From contig NZ_JAHCVK010000004.1 of NCBI RefSeq assembly GCF_018476905.1, positions 62,001-126,000 on the forward strand: DNA of 64,000 nucleotides, given 5' to 3'. The stretch comes from Geomobilimonas luticola (GTDB lineage Bacteria; Desulfobacterota; Desulfuromonadia; Geobacterales; Geobacteraceae). Each line of letters starts with the position of its first letter. Positions within the stretch are counted from its first letter, which is position 1. Made by a program: the position numbers and the translations under genes. Below are positions 1 to 8,201 of the stretch, piece after piece. The notes beneath the pieces are model-generated. The model was not told where the DNA came from. It was given only the letters and a program-made list of their open reading frames with translations, and searched no databases.

Positions 1-224
1 AGCTCCATGGGTCCGAACTCCAGCACACGGGCCACCACCCGCTCACCCGGGTCGAGGAGCGCCGTGGCCAGCAGGCGGCCCCTGTCGTCCACCAGTTCCG
101 CCAGGGCACCGGCTCTCCCCTTCGGCCACTTTTTCGTCCAGGCATCGGCAATGAGCCATGGATGGCCCAGTTCCAGCATCCGCACCGACTCCGGTCCGAC
201 GGTGCACCGTATCCGTTCTGTCAT
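1..224 (-). CDS. RlmI-like class I SAM-dependent rRNA methyltransferase, N-terminal part (3' end beyond window)
   Basis: Only the first 74 codons lie in the window, read leftward from an ATG preceded by a good AGGAGG box. The peptide carries a segment 'LELGHPWLIADAW', then an acidic strand 'LAELVDDRGRLLATALLDP' and 'VVARVLEFG'. This resembles the PUA RNA-binding domain that opens RlmI/RlmK-type 23S rRNA cytosine-5 methyltransferases. The catalytic Rossmann domain would lie outside the window, so catalytic residues cannot be judged. In the known family the enzyme methylates a cytosine of 23S rRNA in the cytoplasm. Assignment rests on the PUA-like pattern alone; another PUA protein is possible. 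Confidence 0.6.
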   Translation of the reverse strand, partial: MTERIRCTVGPESVRMLELGHPWLIADAWTKKWPKGRAGALAELVDDRGRLLATALLDPGERVVARVLEFGPME

Positions 225-382
225 GAATCCCTCCTGCAGTTCCTGCCACGACAGCAATTCTATCCGAAAGCCAGCGTTCGGCCAAGGCAAAACATCCCGC
301 GAGTGGTTCCCATCCCGGCATAATCGTGCTATTAACAGTTGAGCCTCTTGCTAAAGTCTTGAAAGACGATCCCCCTCCCGAA

Positions 383-405
383 CCCTCCCCTACCAGGGGG
401 GAGGG
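383..405. repeat. GC-rich hairpin of a dispersed family (CCCTCCCC...GGGGAGGG)
   Basis: An 8-bp inverted repeat followed by a T-run lies in front of the hypothetical gene that begins at 469. The T-run makes it look like a rightward terminator, but no rightward gene lies upstream. A close relative sits between etfA and etfB, so a dispersed intergenic repeat is the better description. Confidence 0.5.
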
Positions 406-468
406 AACCTTTTTAGACTTTTTGCAAAAACCTCAATTGACACATCAGATTACAGACAGGAGCAGTCC

Positions 469-1119
469 ATGGAAGCCACCCACCAATCCGGCGCAGAGCG
501 CCACATAGAAAAGATCATGGAAGAACTCGACCCCGCGTCGGAGCGCTACCAGGTGCTCGACACGGCCAAACGATTCAAGTCCTCGTGGGTGGAACTGGGG
601 GACAAGCTGCTGAAGGTGAGCAGCAGCACCAGGTACCGGGAATGGGGCTACCAGAGCTTCGAGGAGTATTGCGTGCAGGAGATACGGATCAGGAAACAGA
701 CCGCCGAAAAGCTGACCCTGGCCTACCGTTTCATGGAGCGGCATGAGCCGGCACTCCTGGAACGCCGGGAGGACCCACGGCCGCTCCCCGATTTCCGGAC
801 TGTCGATCTCCTGCGCCAGGCACGGGAGGAGAAGGGATTTTCCGACGAGGAGTATGCCACGCTGAGAAAAAGCGCGGTGGAAGAAGAGCGGAGTCACCCG
901 ACGGTTCTGAAGCGCTTCAAGGAGGTGACGGCTACCCGAGGAGACGTCCCGCCGGACCCGACGACACCCCTCAAGGCGAGTCTGGCAGCTGCCCGCCGCC
1001 TCGACACCATGTTGCACGAGGTAGCCGGCCTGCCAAGGGAATACGGGAACCAGCTCGCCGGGCTCATCGGCTATCTGGAGGGCGAACTGGAAAAGGTCGC
1101 TTCATCCTCCCCGGAGTGA
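469..1119 (+). CDS. Conserved-looking hypothetical cytoplasmic protein, 216 aa
   Basis: I do not recognise this family. The protein is highly charged and mostly helical by composition, with no signal peptide or membrane segment. Residues about 25-60 contain a segment around 'YREWGYQSFEEYCVQEIRIR' followed by a Lys/Thr-rich helix, which might be a helix-turn-helix; the middle is rich in Glu and Arg and the C-terminal 60 residues are helical. An AGGAG-like box ('caggagcag') precedes the ATG. It stands alone on the plus strand between two leftward genes, so context gives no clue to function. A role in DNA binding is only a guess from composition. Confidence 0.7.
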   Translation: MEATHQSGAERHIEKIMEELDPASERYQVLDTAKRFKSSWVELGDKLLKVSSSTRYREWGYQSFEEYCVQEIRIRKQTAEKLTLAYRFMERHEPALLERREDPRPLPDFRTVDLLRQAREEKGFSDEEYATLRKSAVEEERSHPTVLKRFKEVTATRGDVPPDPTTPLKASLAAARRLDTMLHEVAGLPREYGNQLAGLIGYLEGELEKVASSSPE

Positions 1120-1132
1120 ACGCCAGCTCCTC

Positions 1133-1714
1133 TCAGATGCTCCTGACGTCCAGCACCCTTTCCACCTCCGGTGCGACGAACCCGGCGAACCTGCCCAGCA
1201 GTTCCATCGGGGTCGCTGCCACAAGCAAGCCAGCACGGTGACGCTCACGAATAAACTGCTCCGCCTGGGCGTGGTCGAGAAATGCAATGAGGCGGTCGTA
1301 ATAGCCGCCGACGTTGAGCAGCCCGCACGGCTTGGCATGCATGCCGAGCTGCCCCCAGGTGAGGACCTCGAAGAACTCCTCAAGGGTGCCGAGTCCGCCG
1401 GGAAGGGCGATGAATCCATCGGACAGATCGGCCATGAGCGCCTTGCGCTCATGCATGGAACCGACACGATGAAGGGTGGTCAGGCCCGGATGGGGGGTCT
1501 CCTTGCCCTCCAGCACCCTCGGTAACACGCCGATGGCCTCTCCCCCCTCCGCGAGGACGGCGTCCGCAACAGTCCCCATCAATCCGCCGCTTGCCCCGCC
1601 GTAGACCAGTCCCACCCCCATGGCAGCCAGAAGGCACCCCAATTCCCGGGCTACACGGGCATATTCGGGAGAAGATCCCCGGCTGGAGCCGCAAAAGACG
1701 CATATTCGTCGCAT
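1133..1714 (-). CDS. LOG family protein (putative nucleoside 5'-monophosphate phosphoribohydrolase)
   Basis: This is a 193-residue Rossmann-fold protein of the TIGR00730/LOG family. It shows the family signature 'PGGLGTLEEFFEVLTW' (PGGxGTxxE; residues about 110-125) and the N-terminal strand 'RRICVFCGSSRG'. Characterised members cleave the N-glycosidic bond of nucleoside monophosphates, releasing a free base and ribose 5-phosphate; plant and some bacterial members activate cytokinins. The start chosen is the ATG with an AGGAGT box upstream; a longer reading frame upstream has no family similarity. It is convergent with the preceding hypothetical gene, with only 13 bases between them, and is probably monocistronic. 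Confidence 0.88.
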   Translation of the reverse strand: MRRICVFCGSSRGSSPEYARVARELGCLLAAMGVGLVYGGASGGLMGTVADAVLAEGGEAIGVLPRVLEGKETPHPGLTTLHRVGSMHERKALMADLSDGFIALPGGLGTLEEFFEVLTWGQLGMHAKPCGLLNVGGYYDRLIAFLDHAQAEQFIRERHRAGLLVAATPMELLGRFAGFVAPEVERVLDVRSI

Positions 1715-1891
1715 GGAAAGACTCCTGGCAAGAAATCGCTCATTTACGTACGTCAAGTGTAGGGCGGGGTCGGCAAAAATCAAGGCGAGAAACACATCTG
1801 CTGCATGGAGAGTACAAAAAAAGGGGAACGGTAACCCGCTCCCCTTTATCCAACGGCGTTGTCTGCCGTGACTATCTCTATGCAAGTACCA

Positions 1892-2941
1892 TCAGTGCTT
1901 CTCGATCGCCGTAGACTTGGACGGACCGTTCATCCGTATCGCCGCGGCAAATTCCATCCAGAAAATCAGGTAGATGGAGACCATGAGCGACAGGCCGATG
2001 TTCTGATTCTCGGGCCCGAGGGCCTTGGCCAGGATCGGAGAGGCAAAACCCGCACCCAGGGTGCCGGTGGCGCGCTCCAGTAGATAGAAGACCGGCAGGG
2101 TGAGAAGGGTGCCGACCACCATGATGGCAATGCCACGCCCCCGCTTCACCCAGTATTTGGGGGAGAAACCGAACATCCGCATGAAGATGACGACCCAGAT
2201 TATCCAGACCGAGTAATCGACGGCTGCATCGGGAAGGGCCAGTTTGCTCTTCACGAGCACCAGTTCGAGTACGGTCACGACGCCGAGCAGGGTGAACATC
2301 CAGGAAAACTTTTCGTTGGCCTGGGTCTGCCATTTGCGGCTGTCCGGTGCGGCGCTCTCCTGTGCCGAATGGGAATGGGTGCCCAGCGCCGAGAAGAGAA
2401 TGGCGAACCAGATGCCGGCGTTATGGAAGAGGAGTGAAGCGTGATTGCCGGCCACGTTGGCGATGCGGGCCATTGGTTCGCGGGCGAAGTCGGCGGCAAT
2501 CCGCATCAGGAAGAGGTTGACGATGATGGAGCAGGTAGCGATGACCGTTACGGTGAAAATACGCCGGGGAAGCAGATAGGGATCGACCCGGTCGGGGAAG
2601 CCAAGGATGAAAGCGAACCAGATCAGGTACATGATGAGCGGAATGCCGAAACAGATGCCGTACACGGAGTCGCCGGCAAAATCGCCCGCCTGGGCATAGA
2701 TGGTATATTTTTCCTTGCTGTCAGGATCCATGTTAGCAGCCTTCACCACATCCTTGGGCATCTTCTTGACGTGGGGAAGGATTCCCATGGCATACCAGCC
2801 GTGATCCCCCTGGGTAGTGTCCACAACCCAGTACTGATCACCCATCATCTCGTCCAGCCCCTGGAATATCCGCATGGAGAAGGTGGCACAGAGCGTCACC
2901 ACCACAAGCAGCAGGATCGCGTTGGAAATTTTCATCGGCAT
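1892..2941 (-). CDS. Polytopic membrane protein of unknown function, 349 aa
   Basis: The protein starts with a hydrophobic segment (residues 5-25) followed by a mostly hydrophilic region of about 80 residues, then five or six likely transmembrane segments (about 98-118, 128-150, 172-192, 215-232, 240-258, 270-290, 310-335). I do not recognise a family. The start is the ATG eight bases after a GGAGG box. It is the last gene of a leftward operon with a 63-residue Cys-rich protein and two tiny membrane proteins, preceded by a sigma-54 promoter. The same promoter type drives the MFS transporter at 33-34 kb, so a transport or membrane-energetics role is possible but unproven. Confidence 0.8.
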   Translation of the reverse strand: MPMKISNAILLLVVVTLCATFSMRIFQGLDEMMGDQYWVVDTTQGDHGWYAMGILPHVKKMPKDVVKAANMDPDSKEKYTIYAQAGDFAGDSVYGICFGIPLIMYLIWFAFILGFPDRVDPYLLPRRIFTVTVIATCSIIVNLFLMRIAADFAREPMARIANVAGNHASLLFHNAGIWFAILFSALGTHSHSAQESAAPDSRKWQTQANEKFSWMFTLLGVVTVLELVLVKSKLALPDAAVDYSVWIIWVVIFMRMFGFSPKYWVKRGRGIAIMVVGTLLTLPVFYLLERATGTLGAGFASPILAKALGPENQNIGLSLMVSIYLIFWMEFAAAIRMNGPSKSTAIEKH

Positions 2942-2965
2942 AGGAGTACCCTCCTTGTTAATCTA

Positions 2966-3001
2966 GGTAAAGGTAAAGGTAAAGGTAAAGGTAAAGGCAG
3001 A
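2966..3001. repeat. GGTAAA hexamer array (five exact copies plus one degenerate)
   Basis: Five tandem GGTAAA units are followed by GGCAGA. A reverse-oriented 'CTTTACCTTTACC' lies about 15 bases further on, so the two could pair as a hairpin between the 83-residue and the 349-residue membrane-protein genes. A shorter GGTAAA array occurs near 15.4 kb. The unit is not a multiple of a codon frame in any called gene. Confidence 0.85.
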
Positions 3002-3061
3002 GGATTTAGTATTTCTTTACCTTTACCTGTGAGCGCAGTGAACGCATACCTTTTCCTGTTT

Positions 3062-3313
3062 TCAGTTTTTATGCGTGGTCCAGAACATCGACACCGCATT
3101 CGCCGCAAACAGCCCGTAGAGCCACATGGTGTTCCAGGCAGGTCCCGACCAGTGACTGCCGCGGCCGCCACCGACCACGCCTGAAGCCACGATAATGCCG
3201 ATCATTGCGGTGAACGCCACCATCGCCACGGCCCGCAGAATGGCACTGTTACGCCAGGTGTGCCGTTCCAGCTCCTCTATCCGTTCAAGAAGTTCAAGCT
3301 CTTTTTCGCTCAT
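3062..3313 (-). CDS. Small membrane protein, 83 aa, unknown function
   Basis: The N-terminal 20 residues are an acidic/basic amphipathic helix (MSEKELELLERIEELERH). They are followed by two predicted transmembrane segments (about 24-45 and 60-76) separated by a Gly/Trp-rich loop 'GGGRGSHWSGPAWN'. No family is recognised. It lies between a 40-residue microprotein gene, whose end it overlaps, and the 349-residue membrane protein, all read leftward from the same sigma-54 promoter. The size and topology suggest a small subunit of a membrane complex, but this is inference from context. An AAAGGAG box lies close upstream of the start, inside the preceding gene. Confidence 0.75.
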   Translation of the reverse strand: MSEKELELLERIEELERHTWRNSAILRAVAMVAFTAMIGIIVASGVVGGGRGSHWSGPAWNTMWLYGLFAANAVSMFWTTHKN

Positions 3314-3416
3314 CTCTCTTCTCCTTTGCGATGGTAATAAGTACGAAAGCCGTCGCTGCCGTCAAGGCGAACGTAACGAGAACCACGTTGAAATGCAGAC
3401 AAAGGTTGTACATCAT
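3294..3416 (-). CDS. Single-pass membrane microprotein, 40 aa
   Basis: This short reading frame begins with two Met codons, has a clear GGGAGG box about six bases upstream, and ends in a TGA inside the start of the 83-residue protein gene (20-base overlap, typical of translational coupling). The product has one hydrophobic helix (about residues 10-29, VVLVTFALTAATAFVLITIA) followed by a short basic tail 'KEKRDERKRA', so the tail should face the cytoplasm. No family is recognised. Evidence that it is real is the ribosome binding site, the overlap, and the membrane-helix plus positive-inside composition. Confidence 0.62.
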   Translation of the reverse strand: MMYNLCLHFNVVLVTFALTAATAFVLITIAKEKRDERKRA

Positions 3417-3429
3417 AAAAAGCCTCCCG

Positions 3430-3621
3430 TTAACACTTGATCAGATCCAAAGCCTCGGAGGGGAACCGGTCGGCCAGTTCCTGGTATTTGAGACACTCCT
3501 TGTGGCGGCAACTGCAGTACCTGATAATCATGTTCACATCATAAGGCGATATATAGCCACATCCGACATCGCAGTAATCATCGCTCTTGCCATAGAAGGG
3601 GCACACTATCGCTGCCTTCAT
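3430..3621 (-). CDS. Small cysteine-rich cytoplasmic protein, 63 aa
   Basis: The protein contains seven cysteines, including pairs arranged as CPFYGKSDDYCDVGC and YCSCRHKECLKYQ. This suggests metal or Fe-S coordination or a zinc ribbon, although no standard motif fits exactly. The start is the ATG preceded by GAGGTAGAT; the reading frame extends further upstream but that part has no sign of being coding. It is the first gene after the sigma-54 promoter near 3.74 kb, about 100 bases upstream, and leads the operon of small membrane proteins. Function is unknown; a metal-linked regulatory or chaperone subunit would be a guess. Confidence 0.72.
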   Translation of the reverse strand: MKAAIVCPFYGKSDDYCDVGCGYISPYDVNMIIRYCSCRHKECLKYQELADRFPSEALDLIKC

Positions 3622-3731
3622 ATCTACCTCATGGCTGTCGTCCAGCCTGCTGAAAGTTCGGGTTTGGCCGGAACCGCCTCCCAACGGTTCCGGCTGCCCC
3701 CATTTACGAAGGAGTAACTGTCTATGGTAAG

Positions 3732-3747
3732 AGCAACCTGCATACCA
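3732..3747 (-). promoter_or_regulatory. Sigma-54 promoter for the small membrane-protein operon
   Basis: Read on the minus strand the sequence is TGGTATGCAGGTTGCT, which has GG and GC exactly ten bases apart and matches TGGCACG-N4-TTGCW at nearly all conserved positions. The same element, with one transition in the spacer, precedes the MFS transporter at 34.6 kb. The expected transcription start is about 100 bases before the 63-residue Cys-rich protein. Confidence 0.78.
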
Positions 3748-3981
3748 ACATGTGCCAGCAGTAGACATAAATTTTATTATTGAATGATTTAAGCGAGTTG
3801 CGGGTTGGGTACTCTTTTGTGGGGGGGAACGCATGGCACGGCTGTTTTTGCAGGGATGCAAAACAAACGCTGCCGTGCAGCCTTCAGCACATCCCGGCAG
3901 GATGACGACCCCGGGAAATTACCGGAGTACACCAATAATTACCGGCAGTTAGAACAAAAGAGACCTAGCGGGGTGAGGAGA

Positions 3982-3997
3982 TTTGCAGCACTGCAAA
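3982..3997. promoter_or_regulatory. Putative enhancer palindrome TTTGCAG-CA-CTGCAAA
   Basis: This is a perfect 7-2-7 inverted repeat about 235 bases upstream of the sigma-54 promoter at 3.74 kb and just beyond the 3' end of the NtrC-type regulator gene. A second, imperfect copy lies 31 bases away (about three helical turns), as expected for paired dimers of an enhancer-binding protein. Confidence 0.6.
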
Positions 3998-4012
3998 GGG
4001 AACGATGGACGA

Positions 4013-4028
4013 TTTGCAGATGTGCGAA
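4013..4028. promoter_or_regulatory. Second putative enhancer site TTTGCAGATGTGCGAA
   Basis: This is an imperfect copy of the palindrome at 3982, with the same first seven bases and centre-to-centre distance of 31 bases. Related sites precede the MFS transporter promoter at 34.7-34.9 kb. Confidence 0.52.
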
Positions 4029-4062
4029 TAAAGGGAGAGGCGGCGTCACGTCCGGCGCCGCG

Positions 4063-5445
<1,383 letters not shown>

Positions 5446-5457
5446 CTGTATGAACCT

Positions 5458-5487
5458 CGTGAAAAGTAAAAAGTGAACAGTAAAAAG
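5458..5487. repeat. CGTGAAAAGTAAAAAGT intergenic repeat, copy 1
   Basis: This A-rich stretch between the zinc-ribbon gene and the regulator gene shares CGTGAAAAGTAAAAAGT with the stretch between the phospholipase-like and coaBC genes near 62.2 kb (there on the opposite strand). It looks like a short dispersed intergenic repeat. Confidence 0.5.
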
Positions 5488-5488
5488 A

Positions 5489-6190
5489 TTATCTGGTAAA
5501 GAAAGCGATCGCTTTCCTGATGAGATGGAAGAGTTCGGGATCTCCCGCTCTCAGGATGCTGCCGTAGTCGTCGAAGATGGGATTCTCCGGATAATTCCCC
5601 TCCGGGATCCGCGCGATCCTGTTGCGCTCCTCGCGCTCCCGTTCCGCTTCGGCCTTCTTCCGCTCCTCCTGCCGCTCCTGATCCAGCAGCTTCCCCCCTG
5701 CCTTCATCCATTCGAACAGGTGCCGCAGCTCGCCGCCGTCGAGCCAGACCCCGTGCTCCTTGCAGCGGTCAACGATGACGCCGCTCTTCGTTCCGAAGTT
5801 GATGCGGTTCATGATCTTGGCGCAGACCGGGCACTTGACGTAGGAGACACCGTAGTCGTTGGACCTCCTGGCGGTGCTGATGGTGTCAAGCCGGCTCCGG
5901 TCGACGGCGAACACGTTGGTCACCGTCGCCTCCAGGAGCGCCTCCAGCTCCCCCGGGTCGAAAAAGAGCCCGAGACATTCATCGCACCGCTCGATCAGGA
6001 ACCTGCCGTCCAGCTTCAGGTCGATGGTCGTCAGGCCGACGTTGCACCGGGGACAGGTACGGCCGGTAGCGACCTCGTGGGTCGTATAGTAATGGACCCC
6101 CTTGAGGTCGATGTCGTTCCGGCTGCCGCAGTAGTCGCAGCGGATCGAGTCGGGAGGGAGGGGTGCCGAACAGTTGGTACAGTTTGCCAC
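5489..6190 (-). CDS. Zinc-ribbon (TFIIB-type) protein, 233 aa
   Basis: Three Cys-rich ribbons are visible: 'CTNCSAPLPPDSIRCDYCG' at the N terminus, 'CPRCNVGLTTIDL...ERCDECLGLFFDPGELEALL' (about residues 46-85) and 'CPVCAKIMNRI...DRCKEHGVWLDGGELRHLFE' (about 119-155). The second and third match the zf-TFIIB pattern CPxC...C..C.G.W.D.GEL. A charged helix and a short hydrophobic C terminus follow. The gene begins 13 bases after the SPFH gene upstream, so the two are almost certainly co-transcribed and may act in one membrane-associated complex. The precise biochemical role is unknown. Confidence 0.85.
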   Translation of the reverse strand: MANCTNCSAPLPPDSIRCDYCGSRNDIDLKGVHYYTTHEVATGRTCPRCNVGLTTIDLKLDGRFLIERCDECLGLFFDPGELEALLEATVTNVFAVDRSRLDTISTARRSNDYGVSYVKCPVCAKIMNRINFGTKSGVIVDRCKEHGVWLDGGELRHLFEWMKAGGKLLDQERQEERKKAEAEREREERNRIARIPEGNYPENPIFDDYGSILRAGDPELFHLIRKAIAFFTR

Positions 6191-6203
6191 GTCGCCTCCC
6201 CTC

Positions 6204-7307
6204 TTATTTCGGCAACGGGGGGGGTGTCGTCCGGAACAGGGAGGCGAAATCGCCGAACTGGCCCGCCGCCTGCCACTCCGCCATCCCCTCCTTCCACAGG
6301 AGGGTTTCCCTCGTGATGGCCCCCTTGGTTATATAGCCGATGATCGTGGTCCTGTCGAAGGGTCCAGCCTGCTTGCCGTTCTTTCCCACGTAGTACCGCT
6401 CCTCCCCCGGAAGGGGGGGGGGCTGCGGAGCAGCCGATGCTGGTTCCTGGGGGGTGGCCAGCGCCTTTCCCAGCTGGTTCGCCATGGCGAACCCCATCCC
6501 CATCCCCACGCCGGCCGAGGCGTCTCCGCCGGGGTTCTTCGCCGCGGCCTCCATGGCGTTGGCGCTCTGGAACTTCACGTAGTTGTCCAGGTTACCCACT
6601 ATCCCCATGCTGCTCTTCTTGTCCAGAGCTTCTTCCACCTCCCGGGGGAGGGATATGTTCTCCACCAGCAGCTTGGTGACCTCCAGGCCGTACTCAAGAA
6701 ACTCGGGGGCTATTTTCCGGGCAAGTGAGGTGGAAAGCTCATCATAGCTGGCTGACAGGTCGAGCAGTGGAATCCTGCTCTCCCCGAGCATATCCGAGAA
6801 GCGGGTGACCACCAGGTTGCGCAGCTGATCGGCAACGTCGTTCAAGGTGAAATGCCCCCCCGTGCCGACGATCTCCCGGATGAACTTCGCCGGGTCGTTC
6901 ACCCGCACCACGTAGGTCCCATAGGACCTGAGCCGCACCGGACCGAATTCCGGGTCGCGCAGCATGACCGGATTGCTCGTCCCCCACTTGAGGTTCGTGA
7001 AGTTCCGGGTGTTGACGAAATAGACCTCGGCCTTAAACGGGCTCTGGAAGCCGTATTTCCACCCCATGAGGGTGGCGAGGATTGGGAGGTTCTTCGTGGT
7101 CAGCCGGTGCTGCCCGGGAGGAAACACATCGGCGATCTCCCCCTGGTTCACGAAGACGGCGGCCTGTGACTGGCGCACCACCAGCTGCGCCCCTTGCTTG
7201 ATCTCGTTCTCGAACCGGGGGAACCTCCAGACCATGGTGTCGCTTGAATCGTCGGTCCATTCGATGATGTCGAGCAGTTCCGCTTTGGCTTTTTCCCATA
7301 GGGTCAT
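6204..7307 (-). CDS. SPFH-domain protein (virion core/YdjI-like) with C-terminal GYF_2-type domain
   Basis: The first ~290 residues form an SPFH (band-7) module with typical features 'QAAVFVNQGEIADVFPPGQHRLTTKNLPIL' and 'YGLEVTKLLVENISLP'. A Gly/Met-rich stretch (about 275-300) and a Pro-rich linker follow. The C-terminal 60 residues ('YYVGKNGKQAGPFDRTTIIGYITKGAITRETLLWKEGMAEW') are a GYF_2-like domain that usually binds Pro-rich peptides; the protein ends in TPPPLPK, which could be a self or partner ligand. The start has an AGGAGCG box; a longer frame upstream lacks one. It pairs with the downstream zinc-ribbon gene. Related pairs in other bacteria organise membrane or stress responses, but function here is inferred. 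Confidence 0.85.
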   Translation of the reverse strand: MTLWEKAKAELLDIIEWTDDSSDTMVWRFPRFENEIKQGAQLVVRQSQAAVFVNQGEIADVFPPGQHRLTTKNLPILATLMGWKYGFQSPFKAEVYFVNTRNFTNLKWGTSNPVMLRDPEFGPVRLRSYGTYVVRVNDPAKFIREIVGTGGHFTLNDVADQLRNLVVTRFSDMLGESRIPLLDLSASYDELSTSLARKIAPEFLEYGLEVTKLLVENISLPREVEEALDKKSSMGIVGNLDNYVKFQSANAMEAAAKNPGGDASAGVGMGMGFAMANQLGKALATPQEPASAAPQPPPLPGEERYYVGKNGKQAGPFDRTTIIGYITKGAITRETLLWKEGMAEWQAAGQFGDFASLFRTTPPPLPK

Positions 7308-7408
7308 GATTTCGCTCCTGAGAAGAGTATTCATGCTCCACACAATTCAACTATACGTCCACGTCCGGATGATTTTGACCGTCATCCAACACCTGGCACT
7401 GCCGACAC

Positions 7409-7750
7409 TCATGCGGCTTTCAGCATGAAATCCACATGCACGACGTCAAAGGGGAAGACGATCAGCCCTTTGTCGGTTTTCTGAAGAATTCCGGCTTTAA
7501 GGAGCGCCTGGACATCGCCATGCACCCCCTTCACATCCCGCCGCACGCGGCGGGCCGCCTCGCGAATCGTCATGGGTCCGGCACCGGTCATGGTCTTGAG
7601 GAGGTCCCAGCGTTTGCCGGAAATCACCTTGAAGAGAAGTTCGGGCGATTCGAAGCTGATGAATGTCCCTTGTGGTTCATCCTCAAACGCCCGCAGGAAC
7701 CTTCGGTTGATTTTTTCGCGGGTAGAAACTTCCAAAGTTACGGTACGCAT
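7409..7750 (-). CDS. TumA-like antitoxin (HTH, HVO_A0114 family), 113 aa
   Basis: The protein contains a predicted winged helix-turn-helix: 'LLKTMTGAGPMTIREAARRVRRDVKGVHGDVQALLKAGIL' (about residues 44-85), similar to MarR/HVO_A0114-type DNA-binding proteins. It starts with an ATG after a GGAGGT box, one base after the stop of the TumE-like gene, so the two are co-translated. In TumE/TumA systems this protein neutralises the toxin and represses the operon. An inverted repeat in the upstream promoter (CAACA-N8-TGTTG) is a candidate operator. Assignment as antitoxin depends on the neighbour. Confidence 0.7.
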   Translation of the reverse strand: MRTVTLEVSTREKINRRFLRAFEDEPQGTFISFESPELLFKVISGKRWDLLKTMTGAGPMTIREAARRVRRDVKGVHGDVQALLKAGILQKTDKGLIVFPFDVVHVDFMLKAA

Positions 7751-7751
7751 A

Positions 7752-8033
7752 TCAGGACCTCCACGTGTCCACGTCGTTCCAGAAATCATCGAGCAGTACC
7801 TGCGGCGAGATGAAAACATAGGGAGTTTCTTCCTCGCCAACATGCCGGTGATCCCCCTTACCTGCCTCATTGTCGTAACGCAGCACGCAATGACCGTCAA
7901 CAACAAGGGCGAGGCGATACTTGAAGGTGTGATGACTTCCGGAAAGAGGAGACGGCAGACGCCACACGACCATTTCTACAAATGCATGGTCCGAAACGAT
8001 GTGGCGCTCGTTGAGCATCAATCTGGCATTCAT
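7752..8033 (-). CDS. TumE-like toxin (DUF6516), 93 aa
   Basis: The sequence 'ARLMLNERHIVSDHAFVEMVVWRLP', 'HTFKYRLALVVDGHCVLRYDNEAGKGDHRH' and the end 'FWNDVDTW' follow the TumE/DUF6516 family pattern. The conserved 'RYDNE..KGDH' patch is the likely active or interaction site. The start proposed is the ATG encoding MNARL because a -35/-10 pair ends only seven bases upstream, implying a leaderless transcript; a TTG 36 bases further up is a less likely alternative. It is followed at once by the HTH gene, which fits a toxin-first toxin-antitoxin operon. Confidence 0.72.
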   Translation of the reverse strand: MNARLMLNERHIVSDHAFVEMVVWRLPSPLSGSHHTFKYRLALVVDGHCVLRYDNEAGKGDHRHVGEEETPYVFISPQVLLDDFWNDVDTWRS

Positions 8034-8040
8034 GTTGGAA

Positions 8041-8069
8041 ACAATACCAACAGCTGCAAATGTTGTCAA
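8041..8069 (-). promoter_or_regulatory. Sigma-70-type promoter of the TumE/TumA pair with internal inverted repeat
   Basis: On the minus strand TTGACA and TATTGT are separated by exactly 17 bases. The -10 element is seven bases from the toxin ATG, so the transcript would be leaderless. An inverted repeat CAACA-N8-TGTTG (8048-8065) lies between the two boxes and could be bound by the antitoxin. Confidence 0.6.
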
Positions 8070-8201
8070 GCACTACAACACGTGCACATTAATTGATGGG
8101 AAATGCCAGAGAACGCAGCAGAGGAGCAATCGCCCTTTCGTATTTCAACGAACCGGGCAGTGGCCTGGCGCCTTTATCCGGGCCACTCTCCTTTAAAATG
8201 A

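Noticed and set aside
8160-8186. Terminator between the lipoprotein gene and the TumE-like gene
   Set aside because: GTGGCC/GGCCAC stem exists but there is no T-run on the minus strand, where the genes are.
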